A stretch of DNA of 64,000 nucleotides from positions 4,526,001 to 4,590,000 of the forward strand of contig NC_010334.1 of assembly GCF_000019185.1 (NCBI RefSeq). The letters run 5' to 3'. This DNA comes from Shewanella halifaxensis HAW-EB4. Its GTDB lineage: Bacteria > Pseudomonadota > Gammaproteobacteria > Enterobacterales > Shewanellaceae. The notes under the pieces were generated by a model that was not told where the DNA came from, searched no databases, and was given only the letters and a program-made list of their open reading frames with translations. Of the stretch, positions 46,626-55,733 are shown one piece after another (within the stretch, counting starts at the first letter, position 1; each line of letters begins with the position of its first letter). The translations under genes were made by a program, and so were the position numbers.

Positions 46626-48776
46626 ATGAAATTAAGTACTAAAAAGCTTTTGCTTGTTTCAAGCATTGCAGCTGCGCTAGTAGGTTGTAACAGCTCATCA
46701 GACGATGACAATAACGTTAGTGATAACACCATCAGCGTTCGCCTGATGGAAACCACTGATATCCACACCAACGTAATGCCATACAACTACTTTGTCAGCA
46801 AAGAAGTTAACGAAACTAAACTGCCTGAATGGGGCTTAGCACGTACCTCTTTGGTTATCGAAGCCACACGTGGTGAAGTTCATAACAGCATGTTATTTGA
46901 TAATGGCGATTTAATCCAAGGTAGCCCAATGGGCGACTATATGGCGTCGCTGGGTACTGAGCACGTTAAAGAAAATACCCACCCTGTTTACAAAGCAATG
47001 AACGAATTGCAGTACGACGCGGCTAACTTGGGTAACCATGAGTTTAACTACGGTCTTGATTTTCTTGATGAATCGCTAAAAGGTTCAAACTTCCCTTATG
47101 TGAGTGCCAACGTATGGAAAGTTGATAACTCGCTAGAGAAAGTAAGTAATGCTGCAGACGAGTGTGAAGTTCGCATCACTGAAGAGTTCTATGACACAGC
47201 TAAGCACAAATATGAGCCATACGTGATCTTAGATCGTGAATTTATGAGCAGCAACGGCGAAACTTACTTAGTTAAAGTCGGTGTTATTGGCTTTACTCCA
47301 CCAAATATTATGGGCTGGGATGAATCACTACTTAAATGTAATGTCATGGTGTCTGATATCAAGAAAACAGCTGAGCATTATGTTCCAAAGATGAAAGCTG
47401 AAGGCGCAGACATTATTGTTGCGATTCCTCACTCAGGCCTAAATGATAATGACAATGAGTTTGCTGAAAACGCAACGTTACATCTTGCCTATGTTAATGA
47501 TATTGATGCAATCATGTTTGGTCATGACCATCGTGAATTTCCAAATACCACTGGCGAATACGGCGAAATCGAAGGCGTAGATGCAGAGCTTGGATTAATC
47601 AATGGTATTCCTGCTGTGATGCCAGGTTTTTGGGGCGCTAAGCTAGGTGTTATTGACTTAACCCTTACAACTAAAGATAACGGCGAAAGCTGGGACGTTG
47701 ACCATACTCAGTCAACATCAGAGCTTCGTTCACTAATCCCTAATAGCTCAAATCGTATTATCGAAGATTTAGTCGCTGAAGAGCATCAAGGTACGATTGA
47801 TTACATGTCTACATCAATTGCCGACATCGATGTGAACATGAACAGCTTCTTCCCACAAGTGGTACCTGATTTATCGATTCAGGTCGTTAACGAAGCACAA
47901 CTGCATCAGTTAATGAAGTGGAAACAAGCCGGTGAATTTAACGACGCAGCTGAAGACGCTATCTTCTTGTCAGTTTCAGCGCCATTCAAGTCTGGCCGTA
48001 ACGGTCCACAAGACTTTACTAACATCCAAGAAGGCGAGCTCACTAACGCATCTGTTGCTGATATCTATGTATTTGATAACAATACCCCAGCAGTGTTGAA
48101 GATGACGGGTTCTGATATGAAGAACTGGATTGAGTGGGTTAACTCAAATGCTTACAACAGCCTACCTTTAGCAGCGGGTGAGCGATTCCTAAATGAATCA
48201 TTCCCAGGTTATAACTTTGATGCGTTCTTTGGTGGATTCAGCCAATCAGGTGAAGGCTTACTTAAGTACACTGTGAATGTTGAAAATGAATCAAAGTACA
48301 TCAACATTAATGGCTTTGAACATGACGTTACAGAGAATAAACAGCTAACTAGCCTGACCTATAACGGTGTTGAAATTGCTGATGATGCTGAAATTTATGT
48401 CATCACTAACAACTACCGTGCTTCTAATAAGAGCATGCCGGGTGTTGATAAAGCTGTTCTAGTAAAAGAAGAAGCAGCCTTTAATAACCGTGAGTTAGTG
48501 CAATTCTACCTAGAAGATTCGCTAGCTAATAATGGCGGTGAGGCTGCATTGGCATTCCCTAATGCTGAAGTGTTCCAGCTTGTAGCACCCAATACCAAGA
48601 GCGTTTGGTTTGCATCTGCCACACTTGATGAAGCATTCCGCTGTGTAGACAATGGCATCACTGGTCTTTCAACTGAGAAAGTAGAAGAAACTAAAGCCGG
48701 TACTGAAGGCTTCACTAAGTTCCACTTTAACTTTGACTACAACGGTGAGTTCAACTGTGCGGCTAAAGCTAAGTAG
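46626..48776 (+). CDS. cpdB: 2',3'-cyclic-nucleotide 2'-phosphodiesterase/3'-nucleotidase, lipoprotein form
   Basis: 716 residues from the ATG with TGGAG eight bases upstream. Lipoprotein signal LVGCNSS, then the metallophosphatase domain: METTDIHTN, LFDNGDLIQGSP, LGNHEFNYGLDF, IPHSGLND and FGHDH. The C-terminal 5'-nucleotidase domain follows (KMTGSDMKNWIEW; NNYRASNKSMPG). CpdB-type enzymes release phosphate and nucleosides from periplasmic nucleotides. The lipid anchor and extra length differ from E. coli CpdB. A diverged copy of its 3' end and terminator lies at 50640-50770. Confidence 0.85.
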   Translation: MKLSTKKLLLVSSIAAALVGCNSSSDDDNNVSDNTISVRLMETTDIHTNVMPYNYFVSKEVNETKLPEWGLARTSLVIEATRGEVHNSMLFDNGDLIQGSPMGDYMASLGTEHVKENTHPVYKAMNELQYDAANLGNHEFNYGLDFLDESLKGSNFPYVSANVWKVDNSLEKVSNAADECEVRITEEFYDTAKHKYEPYVILDREFMSSNGETYLVKVGVIGFTPPNIMGWDESLLKCNVMVSDIKKTAEHYVPKMKAEGADIIVAIPHSGLNDNDNEFAENATLHLAYVNDIDAIMFGHDHREFPNTTGEYGEIEGVDAELGLINGIPAVMPGFWGAKLGVIDLTLTTKDNGESWDVDHTQSTSELRSLIPNSSNRIIEDLVAEEHQGTIDYMSTSIADIDVNMNSFFPQVVPDLSIQVVNEAQLHQLMKWKQAGEFNDAAEDAIFLSVSAPFKSGRNGPQDFTNIQEGELTNASVADIYVFDNNTPAVLKMTGSDMKNWIEWVNSNAYNSLPLAAGERFLNESFPGYNFDAFFGGFSQSGEGLLKYTVNVENESKYININGFEHDVTENKQLTSLTYNGVEIADDAEIYVITNNYRASNKSMPGVDKAVLVKEEAAFNNRELVQFYLEDSLANNGGEAALAFPNAEVFQLVAPNTKSVWFASATLDEAFRCVDNGITGLSTEKVEETKAGTEGFTKFHFNFDYNGEFNCAAKAK

Positions 48777-48780
48777 CTAA

Positions 48781-48828
48781 GTGGCTAAGTGGCTAAGTGG
48801 CTAAGTGGCTAAGTGGCTAAGTGGCTAA
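48781..48828. repeat. 8-bp tandem repeat after the nucleotidase stop
   Basis: Six exact copies of GTGGCTAA directly after the TAG stop and GCTAA. A length not divisible by three means it is tolerated only in non-coding sequence. Likely slippage-prone. Confidence 0.85.
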
Positions 48829-48878
48829 GTTAATAACTTAGCCTTTAACCAAGTTAGCTTAAAAGTTGTGATTAAACT

Positions 48879-48910
48879 AAACCCTACTTAGTGATAAGTA
48901 GGGTTTTTTA
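48879..48910 (+). terminator. Terminator of the nucleotidase gene
   Basis: AACCCTACTTA-GTGA-TAAGTAGGGTT followed by TTTT. Confidence 0.85.
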
Positions 48911-49154
48911 TAATAATTAAATATTAGCTGACAGTGGCCGATAAACAATCGTCCAAATATTGTGAAGCTTCCCATTTATAATCACTAAAAACACACTGAT
49001 GAGACAAACTTGACCACTTTCTAAAAACAGTGAACCAAAGTCGGAATACGCGGGGTGACGAAAAGATAAGCCTACTGCTTGAGCGGCAAAAAGTTTGGTT
49101 ATGGACTGCGGATTATTTGGGGAGAGAGACTTTACTCTAACCCCACTATTTTAC

Positions 49155-50042
49155 TCACGCCTCAAAAGCTTCAACTCTATTTCTTCCAGCCTTTTTAGCT
49201 TTATATAAAGCCTTATCGGCTCTATTGACTAAAGTTTCATGAGTATCGCCCTCAATAAACGAGGTTACCCCAAGACTTCCGGTTATGCGTTTAACTTCTG
49301 GGAAAATATGCTCTTCAATAAGACGTCTAAATTTCTCCGCCAGCTTTATAGCCCCATTAAAGTCTGTTTCGGGGCATATAATAAGGAACTCTTCCCCTCC
49401 CCAGCGACCGACAGTATCAATTAAGCGGAAATTATTTTTCATCATTTTGGCGATATTTATCAAACACTTATCCCCAAGTAGGTGACCATAATTATCATTC
49501 ACTGTCTTAAAATGATCGAGATCTAACATGATGATACTTAAAGGATGTTGAAAGCGTTTGAGTCTTTCAATTTCATAACTAAGTACTGAATCCAGCTCCA
49601 ATCGGTTTGCCAATCCCGTTAGTACGTCAGTTTTCGCTAGCTTAAGAGCTTTTTCTTCAAGTAATTTCGCGAAAGTAATGTCCGTAGATATACCTAAAAT
49701 GCCTATGATGCACTCAGGATCGCTATCACAATAAACTGGCGTTTTTACGTTAAGATAAATTCGTTTTTCCGGATGTCCATCGTCAACAATAACCTCTTCT
49801 CTTGTGGACTCTCCAGATAAAACTCTTAGATCAACGGCTCTTAGAATTGGCACTATATCAGGTGAGAAAAAGTTAGAGTCATCAGCTAAGTTCAAATTTT
49901 CAGCAGTACATCCAAAAAGATCAAGAGTGTGCTTGTTTGCGTATACATACTCTAATTTGCAGTTCTTAATATATACAAAAGACTGCACGTGATCTAATGC
50001 TGCACGCAGCCCATTCAGCAGATTGACGTCTTCCTCTATCAT
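49155..50042 (-). CDS. PAS-GGDEF diguanylate cyclase
   Basis: 295 residues, no membrane segment. PAS domain (about 10-130; FVYIKNCKLEYVYANKHTLD), then a GGDEF domain with active-site GRWGGEEF and an inhibitory RLID five residues before it. It should make c-di-GMP in the cytoplasm, controlled by a signal at the PAS domain. It stands alone and convergent to the nucleotidase. Confidence 0.92.
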   Translation of the reverse strand: MIEEDVNLLNGLRAALDHVQSFVYIKNCKLEYVYANKHTLDLFGCTAENLNLADDSNFFSPDIVPILRAVDLRVLSGESTREEVIVDDGHPEKRIYLNVKTPVYCDSDPECIIGILGISTDITFAKLLEEKALKLAKTDVLTGLANRLELDSVLSYEIERLKRFQHPLSIIMLDLDHFKTVNDNYGHLLGDKCLINIAKMMKNNFRLIDTVGRWGGEEFLIICPETDFNGAIKLAEKFRRLIEEHIFPEVKRITGSLGVTSFIEGDTHETLVNRADKALYKAKKAGRNRVEAFEA

Positions 50043-50639
50043 TTGTCTATCCTTAACGACATCAAACTTGGAAAATTGAAATTAATATTCCATAAAATTT
50101 AACTTCAGCGGTATATTTAATAGCAGCCCGATAATGCGCTTAGCCACAAAATCATTTTGTGCAAAATATAACTCATAGCTATTTGTTGTAAATTGATTAT
50201 TCTTATTTTTGTTACGTAAGTTACACTTTTACATCTCTCAAGCTTTGCCGATAACGCCCACCCAAAGCATTACCACCTTTTTTATTAAGCAATAATTTTG
50301 ATTAATATTAAGACTGGAAAACTAAACCTCAGCCCCCCGCCCCCTTGTACGCTCCAACTTTGTATAAAAAAGGAAGTAACTGTCAATATTGAATAGATAT
50401 CCGTTATTGCCAATAATCAGTAAAGATTTTTTGAAGCCAGAGTTAAATAAACGCCATATTAAATGCCGCCTTAAATGTGTCACGGGCTACACTTTTTCAA
50501 CTGAGCGTAGGGCGGTAAGTTTATTATGCTAGTCTCTTTGCATTATTAATACAACCACACCAATGCTCATAGTGTTTACCCAGATTTTTTTCATCACCGC
50601 ACTATCTTTATAATAGAAAATTGGCTCGCCTAGCCACGC

Positions 50640-50770
50640 GACTACAACGGAGAGCTCAACTGTGGGGCTAAAGCTAAATAGCTAACGCTAACTTAATAAG
50701 GCACCTTTAAACCAAGTTAGCTTAAAAGTTGTAAACTAAACCCCCAACTTAGCGATAAGTAGGGGGGTTA
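50640..50770 (+). pseudogene. Duplicated 3' tail of a CpdB-like gene with its terminator
   Basis: Codons from 50640 read DYNGELNCGAKAK and stop; the intact gene ends DYNGEFNCAAKAK. Homology runs on through the non-coding AAGTTAGCTTAAAAGTTG segment to a hairpin ACCCCCAACTTA/TAAGTAGGGG that copies the nucleotidase terminator. Nothing homologous precedes GACTACAACGG. It lies in a 798-base gap (50043-50840) without genes. Confidence 0.8.
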
Positions 50771-50840
50771 AATGCTGAGATTTAGGCTGGTGAGATATGA
50801 GCTTATACTCATGTACAATACGGCTCAGCGCTCAGCCAAT

Positions 50841-51755
50841 TTAAAGTGTATTCACTTCCGTTAACGCTTTAAATTGTTCAAGTAATGAACGCTGCTGTTC
50901 CGTTAGATCCTGCGGGATTTCCACTTTAATTTGCACAAACAAATCACCCGTCGCTCCCTTACGATCCGTAACACCTTTGCCCTTTATCTTGAACTTACGC
51001 CCCGGTTGAGTCCCAGCTGGCAGTTTAAGCTTAAAACGCTTATCCAATACGTTAACTTCAAGCTCTCCACCCAATGCCGCCATCACCATATCGACGCTAG
51101 CGGTATAAATGAGATCGTTGTTGTCACGCTCAAGAAACGCATGTTCACGGGTTGCTATGGTCAGCAATAGATCACCAGCGGCCCCACCATTCACTCCAGC
51201 ACTACCTTTGCCAGTGAAACGTATTTTTTCACCGTCTTTAATACCAGCAGGGATCTTAACCTTTATCTTTTTAGTTTCGCCATTAACCGGTAATTCAACA
51301 ACTTTCTCAACACCTTGCACTGCATCAACAAAGTCTACAGTGAACACAAACTCACTATCTTGGCCTTTTTGGGCTCGACTACGCCCGCCTCTTGATTGAG
51401 AAAACATCTCTTCAAAATCAAAGCCATCAAAGCTTTGACCACCAAAGCCACGTTCACGCTGACTAAACCCGCCACCAAACATGTCGTTAAATCCATCTTG
51501 ACTGTAATGACGCCCACCTTGGCCGTTGTTTTCAAGCCCTGCATGACCAAATTGATCATATTTGCGACGCTTGTCAGTATCAGTCAGTACTTCATACGCT
51601 TCTTTAGCATTTTTAAATTTTGCTTCAGCTGTAGCATCATCAGGATTTTTATCGGGATGATACTTCATCGCCAACTTTTTATAGGCTTTTTTTATCTCTT
51701 GATTTGAGGAGGCCTTTGAAACACCTAGCACGCTGTAATAATCTTGTTTAGACAT
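50841..51755 (-). CDS. cbpA: Curved DNA-binding protein / DnaJ-class co-chaperone
   Basis: 304 residues. J domain (1-70) with the HPD motif (MKYHPDKNPDD), a Gly/Phe-rich linker (FGGGFSQRERGFGGQSF) and the C-terminal substrate-binding domain, with no CxxCxGxG zinc region, as in CbpA. It stimulates DnaK and may bind DNA. An orphan terminator-like hairpin lies 27 bases before the start. Confidence 0.93.
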   Translation of the reverse strand: MSKQDYYSVLGVSKASSNQEIKKAYKKLAMKYHPDKNPDDATAEAKFKNAKEAYEVLTDTDKRRKYDQFGHAGLENNGQGGRHYSQDGFNDMFGGGFSQRERGFGGQSFDGFDFEEMFSQSRGGRSRAQKGQDSEFVFTVDFVDAVQGVEKVVELPVNGETKKIKVKIPAGIKDGEKIRFTGKGSAGVNGGAAGDLLLTIATREHAFLERDNNDLIYTASVDMVMAALGGELEVNVLDKRFKLKLPAGTQPGRKFKIKGKGVTDRKGATGDLFVQIKVEIPQDLTEQQRSLLEQFKALTEVNTL

Positions 51756-51781
51756 GCTAAACCCTCACTAATGTATATCTC

Positions 51782-51813
51782 AAAAAAAAAGGGCCATGAG
51801 GTTATCTATGGCC
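51782..51813 (-). terminator. Orphan terminator-like hairpin in the cbpA leader
   Basis: Minus strand GGCCAT, 10-base loop, ATGGCC, then C and nine T. No minus-strand gene lies upstream, so it would stop transcripts entering cbpA: an attenuator or the end of a short RNA. Confidence 0.6.
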
Positions 51814-51864
51814 TAAAAATTAACAAGCTTGTCTTGGACCGCTATTGTAATCCAAAAAGCCATT

Positions 51865-51919
51865 GCCACACATTAATAATCGATAATGAAAAAAGTCATT
51901 GCCACCCATTAACAACCAA
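51865..51919. repeat. Short dispersed repeat, two tandem copies (d, e)
   Basis: GCCACACATTAATAATCGA and GCCACCCATTAACAACCAA lie 36 bases apart, each preceded by AAAAAG(C/T)CATT, so a unit of about 36 bases has doubled. Confidence 0.6.
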
Positions 51920-52063
51920 TTACTCACGAATAATCAATGAGATACCCAAGACGCGTTAGCTTGCCTTGGTATTTAATAGCCGTAGTCATTATTCAGCAAT
52001 CGCCTCCCTTCCAAGAAGTTACTAAGATTTAAAAAATCAATCATATAAGCGGAAAATGGCTAA

Positions 52064-52248
52064 ATGACAGACAAAGAAAGTACACTGCTAGATATACGCC
52101 ATGAGCGCGAGGGCAATGATTATTTCCAGGTAAGTTTACGCTGCAAACATTGCGGATAATCAACGAATTACCTACCAATGTATGGCAAATTTACTCTCTT
52201 AAAAGATTGGGCTGCCAAGAGTGTGGTGGTGGACAGCGAGTGATTTAA
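52064..52248 (+). pseudogene. Frameshifted small zinc-ribbon-like gene
   Basis: The first frame reads 31 codons from MTDKESTLLDIRHEREG to RCKHCG and a TAA at 52157. The shifted frame from 52159 continues INELPTNVWQIYSLKRLGCQECGGGQRVI to a stop, shown here in two pieces: INELPTNVWQIYSLKR and LGCQECGGG. Together they make a protein of about 60 residues with two CxxC pairs, a plausible zinc ribbon. One base lost or gained near 52157 would explain it. Confidence 0.5.
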
Positions 52249-52315
52249 GAGAATAGGGAAGATTTAACCCGTTCAGGCTGTAAGATAATGGAACCAGAAA
52301 GCTAAAGGTTATAAC

Positions 52316-52876
52316 ATGAGTGATTATTTTTTTGTAAAAGAGAACCAGCCTACGCCCATATATGCAGTAGCAGAAGAGTATGAAGAGGCGGCGTACAGCA
52401 CTCGATTTACCTTTCCAAGTGCACCAATACCGGTTTTGGCACAACATAAGCCAAGAGAAGAGTATGAGATCCCAGACGTTATATTAGAGCCTGCACTCTC
52501 AATATCTAAGCGGCTTTTTGATTCACTACAATTAGAGCAGATGTATGGCGCAAACTGGATACCGATAAAGCTGATTGATCAAGGTGAACATGATTTCATG
52601 ATGATGCAATTGGCACATGAAGTCGATGTTATTTGTCATCAGCAGAGCGTTTTTAAACGATTCAAACGAGGCTATATATCGGGGATGAAAAAACTGGTTA
52701 TTGACCCAACTAAACTTGCGCAAATCCCGCTATACAAAAGGCTCGTTTTCCGAGATAAATCTTGGGGCTTTCACACCTTTTATCATAAAGATATCGTCAA
52801 TCAAATCATGCAACATTCACCAAAGGGCGTTGAATTCGTGCCAATTGCAACCTTTAACGAGTCATGGGCAGGCTGA
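52316..52876 (+). CDS. DUF1629-like putative immunity protein
   Basis: 186 residues, soluble, no signal. Features such as ILEPALSISKRLFDSLQLEQ near the middle and FVFRDKSW-like VFRDKSWGFHTFYHKDIVNQ near the end resemble DUF1629/Imm11-type proteins, which neutralise polymorphic toxins. The match is from memory and moderate. No toxin gene is adjacent, so it would be an orphan antidote. The neighbourhood (broken zinc ribbon, transposase, island) is of mobile type. Confidence 0.5.
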   Translation: MSDYFFVKENQPTPIYAVAEEYEEAAYSTRFTFPSAPIPVLAQHKPREEYEIPDVILEPALSISKRLFDSLQLEQMYGANWIPIKLIDQGEHDFMMMQLAHEVDVICHQQSVFKRFKRGYISGMKKLVIDPTKLAQIPLYKRLVFRDKSWGFHTFYHKDIVNQIMQHSPKGVEFVPIATFNESWAG

Positions 52877-52918
52877 TATGTATATTAGATTTAACCAAGA
52901 AAACATCAGTAAACCAAA

Positions 52919-52938
52919 GCCACCCATTAATAATCAAT
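52919..52938. repeat. Short dispersed repeat, copy f
   Basis: GCCACCCATTAATAATCAA, 45 bases after the DUF1629-like gene; almost identical to copy c. Confidence 0.5.
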
Positions 52939-53134
52939 AACATATTCACCTCTCTCAATAAGTGCTGCTTGCAAGAGTAATCAGCATTCACTTTTTCATA
53001 TCCAAAGAGTACGAATAGCGCAGAAGCTTTAAAAACCATGATTTGAGCAGAAAATGATAGGATTTAGACGAAAGAAGCCGGCATAGACTATAAGGCTATG
53101 AGTAATGTTCGCTGGTGAGCGTTAACCGTGTTTC

Positions 53135-54106
53135 CTATCCAAGATACTGACAACTGTTAGCAAAGTGCCTTCGCCGCTTCTCTAGGTGTTCACAATAATA
53201 GGTTAACTCCTGCAATGACCCAACGGGACCATGAAACAACTTACCAAAATCAGCAGCAAGCTTGACCCAATTCTCACTTGGAATATTAAGTCTATTCAAT
53301 AGCCTTTCAGCACTAGGAGAAATAGAGCCTCGTTTATCATCACGAATGATTCGGCCAGTCTCATCTACAAGCATTAAGTAATCTTGCAGCGAGAAATTAA
53401 TGCCTTTTAGTTGGCGCTTTGTCTCATTACCAATAAACGGCAATAACTTAGCAGGTTGTTTACCCCTTAAGGCTGCGTTCACTCGTAGTTGCAAGCTAGT
53501 GAAATCAGACTTTTCCGGGGTCTTCGCCATCTTGGCCCGAATAGGATTGAGTTCTACATAAGCCATACAAGCTAGCACAGCTGCCTCATCCAATAAGGCT
53601 TGGCTCTTAAAGCGTCCTTCCCAGAAATGCCCTGTGCAATTGTCTTCGAAGTTGGCTTGTCTAGCGATAGGTTCGTTGAGGCAGCGCATAAACCAACTGA
53701 TATCACTCAGACGTGAGCGATAAGTCGCGATGAGGTGTTTTAGTGCGGCTACCATGCACTCCTCTATCACATCACCTTTAGCAAACTTCTGTGTTAAATC
53801 AGTACCATTAAACAGCTTGTGCCACTGCTCAACGACTTTCCTATCTGACCAACTGTTCACCATTTCAAGGTCAATATAAAGCACTACATGCAGATGGTTA
53901 CTCATCACGGCATAGGCTGCGACATCTATCGCAAACACCTCTGTTAACTTGAGTATTTGCGCTTCAACCCAACCACGACGATGGTCATAATTCTTGCCTG
54001 TATATTTATCATCACCGCACAGGTAGGCACGGCGAACAACTCGGCTACAACAATGATAATAAGGCGTATCTTCAAGACTTATTAAGGTACTTCTTGCGCG
54101 GGGCAT
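53135..54106 (-). CDS. REP-associated tyrosine transposase (RAYT, Y1_Tnp)
   Basis: 323 residues. N-terminal Y1 transposase domain with the HUH-type metal motif SNHLHVVL and the catalytic Tyr in the helix ACMAYVELNPIRA; GHFWEGRFKSQALLDE lies between, as in RAYTs. These enzymes cut and move REP palindromes in single-stranded DNA. A REP-type palindrome sits at 54112-54147, just before the start, and two dispersed copies carry the same leader. The C-terminal part (about 200-323) binds DNA in relatives. Confidence 0.93.
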   Translation of the reverse strand: MPRARSTLISLEDTPYYHCCSRVVRRAYLCGDDKYTGKNYDHRRGWVEAQILKLTEVFAIDVAAYAVMSNHLHVVLYIDLEMVNSWSDRKVVEQWHKLFNGTDLTQKFAKGDVIEECMVAALKHLIATYRSRLSDISWFMRCLNEPIARQANFEDNCTGHFWEGRFKSQALLDEAAVLACMAYVELNPIRAKMAKTPEKSDFTSLQLRVNAALRGKQPAKLLPFIGNETKRQLKGINFSLQDYLMLVDETGRIIRDDKRGSISPSAERLLNRLNIPSENWVKLAADFGKLFHGPVGSLQELTYYCEHLEKRRRHFANSCQYLG

Positions 54107-54111
54107 AATAT

Positions 54112-54147
54112 CCTCCTACTAAGCAATACCTATAGCTTAGTAAGAGG
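54112..54147 (+). repeat. REP palindrome at the RAYT gene
   Basis: CCTCCTACTAAGC and GCTTAGTAAGAGG form an imperfect palindrome six bases before the RAYT start. It is the parent of the copies at 38527 and 45679, whose similarity runs from 54087 to 54167. Confidence 0.8.
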
Positions 54148-54214
54148 CTGCAAAACATGCCATTAGGCTGGGTGTCTATGATTGGTTTTATTAAGGTCAA
54201 CGAAGAGGTATACA

Positions 54215-55525
54215 TTGCAAGACAAGTACATAGTCAAAAAGAAGGGGAAAGACACTTACCAGTTCAATATGCGAGTGCCTAAGGCCTTGATGCACCTCTA
54301 CCCTCATAAGACATTCATTACTCGCACACTAGGCACTGCATGCATTAAAACAGCTAGAATTCGCAGGGATAGAATTGTTGGTGAAATTGCAGCGCAAAAG
54401 GAATCAGCTTACAGCAATGAAAGAGTAGCCTTCTTAGCTTTCGTTGATACCCTTAAAGAAGCTAAACAGGAAGCAAGAGGCAACCGTTACGAAGCATATT
54501 ATCAACTCTCAACCCAAGATCTTCTTGATACAGACTCCTTCCCTAAGGCTCAATTAGCAGCCTCGCACTCGGTTGAGACAGGCAATATTCCAGAAGGGTA
54601 TCGACCAACAATACGAGAGGCTTTGCATTCATGGCTTGAGCGTAACACACGCCGAAATGCAGATACTTTATCAAAAATTAAAACCACTACAGATAAGTTC
54701 TTAAAGTGCTGTGGTCAGTTTGATATTGAACTTGAATCTATCCACCGTAAAGATGTCCTTAACTACATAGAGCTGACGATTGACAGTTACAGTGTTAGCA
54801 CCGTTTCAGGTAACCTCAGTAGGTTGAGAACACTCTATAAACACGCTTGGCAAATAGGTCTAATTGAACAACGTCCATGCCCATTCTCTGATCATGACCT
54901 AGCTTACTATAAAGAAAGCACTACGCAGAAAACCCAAATGTTTAGTGCTGAAGAAGTCCAAACAATCATGCTATGGGCTAACTCACAACAGAACGCAATG
55001 GCAGATATCACAAAGGTAGGTTTGTTTACAGGGATGAGAATTGGTGAAATCTGTAGTCTTAAAGCTGAAGATGTTCACATTGAAAATGACGTAATGGCCT
55101 TCTTTATTCGCAAAGGGAAAACTAACGCAGCTCAACGCACTGTGCCTGTATGTAATGAGCTAGTACCTACAATTAGGAAACGTCTGAGCATTCTTGAACC
55201 TGAAGCTCTGTTATTTGGAATGAATGGCAAGCAAGCTAGCCGTGACTTTAGCCACTTCAAGATCGAGTCAATCACAAAGGATAAGACCAAGCGATTCCAC
55301 AGTTTCCGTGTCCATATGGCAACAGCTTTTAGTCGTGCAGGAATTGATGAGCTAACGGCTGCATTTATCCTTGGTCACAAAGGAGGCAAGACAATGTCTT
55401 ATGGTTACTACGCTAAGGCTGATGAACTGCAAAGGCTAAAGGAGGCTACAGAGAAGGCGGTCGTGGTAATTAAGCGAGACTGGCTTACGCATAAAGGTCA
55501 AACAACAATGCCAGAGTTAACGTAA
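54215..55525 (+). CDS. Tyrosine recombinase (phage-type integrase)
   Basis: 436 residues. N-terminal DNA-binding half, core-binding SAM-like domain (about 140-230) and catalytic domain with the expected residues: Arg in LFTGMRIGEICSL, HSFRVH, LGHKGG and Tyr in SYGYYAKA. I choose a TTG start at 54215 because AGAGG lies six bases upstream and the protein then begins QDKYIVKKKGK; a reading from 54182 lacks a site. It is the first gene of the island and probably its integrase. I found no convincing att repeat pair. Confidence 0.92.
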   Translation: MQDKYIVKKKGKDTYQFNMRVPKALMHLYPHKTFITRTLGTACIKTARIRRDRIVGEIAAQKESAYSNERVAFLAFVDTLKEAKQEARGNRYEAYYQLSTQDLLDTDSFPKAQLAASHSVETGNIPEGYRPTIREALHSWLERNTRRNADTLSKIKTTTDKFLKCCGQFDIELESIHRKDVLNYIELTIDSYSVSTVSGNLSRLRTLYKHAWQIGLIEQRPCPFSDHDLAYYKESTTQKTQMFSAEEVQTIMLWANSQQNAMADITKVGLFTGMRIGEICSLKAEDVHIENDVMAFFIRKGKTNAAQRTVPVCNELVPTIRKRLSILEPEALLFGMNGKQASRDFSHFKIESITKDKTKRFHSFRVHMATAFSRAGIDELTAAFILGHKGGKTMSYGYYAKADELQRLKEATEKAVVVIKRDWLTHKGQTTMPELT

Positions 55526-55612
55526 AGTAAATTCAAATGTTGTTTTTAAAATACATTTAAGGTAGCTTTGAACTAAGCTTAAAGGGAATTAGTTTTGCGC
55601 AGATTGAGTATA

Positions 55613-55641
55613 TTGTGCTCAGTTTTAGAGTCTGTTATACT
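55613..55641 (+). promoter_or_regulatory. Promoter and operator-like inverted repeats of the toxin-antitoxin operon
   Basis: TTGTGC, 17-base spacer, TATACT. Two inverted repeats overlap or adjoin it: AGAGT-N7-ACTCT (55627-55643) over the -10 box and CCTGT-N5-ACAGG (55648-55662). This fits autoregulation by an antitoxin. Confidence 0.6.
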
Positions 55642-55733
55642 CTGCGCCCTGTTACTGACAGGCAAATATTGGTTAACTTAATTCTACCAGTTTTTCCGAT
55701 GGTATGTATTAACAACTAAACAGGATTATTAGT

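Noticed and set aside
48781..48828. Tandem repeat considered as CRISPR
   Set aside because: Eight-base units with no spacers and no cas genes.
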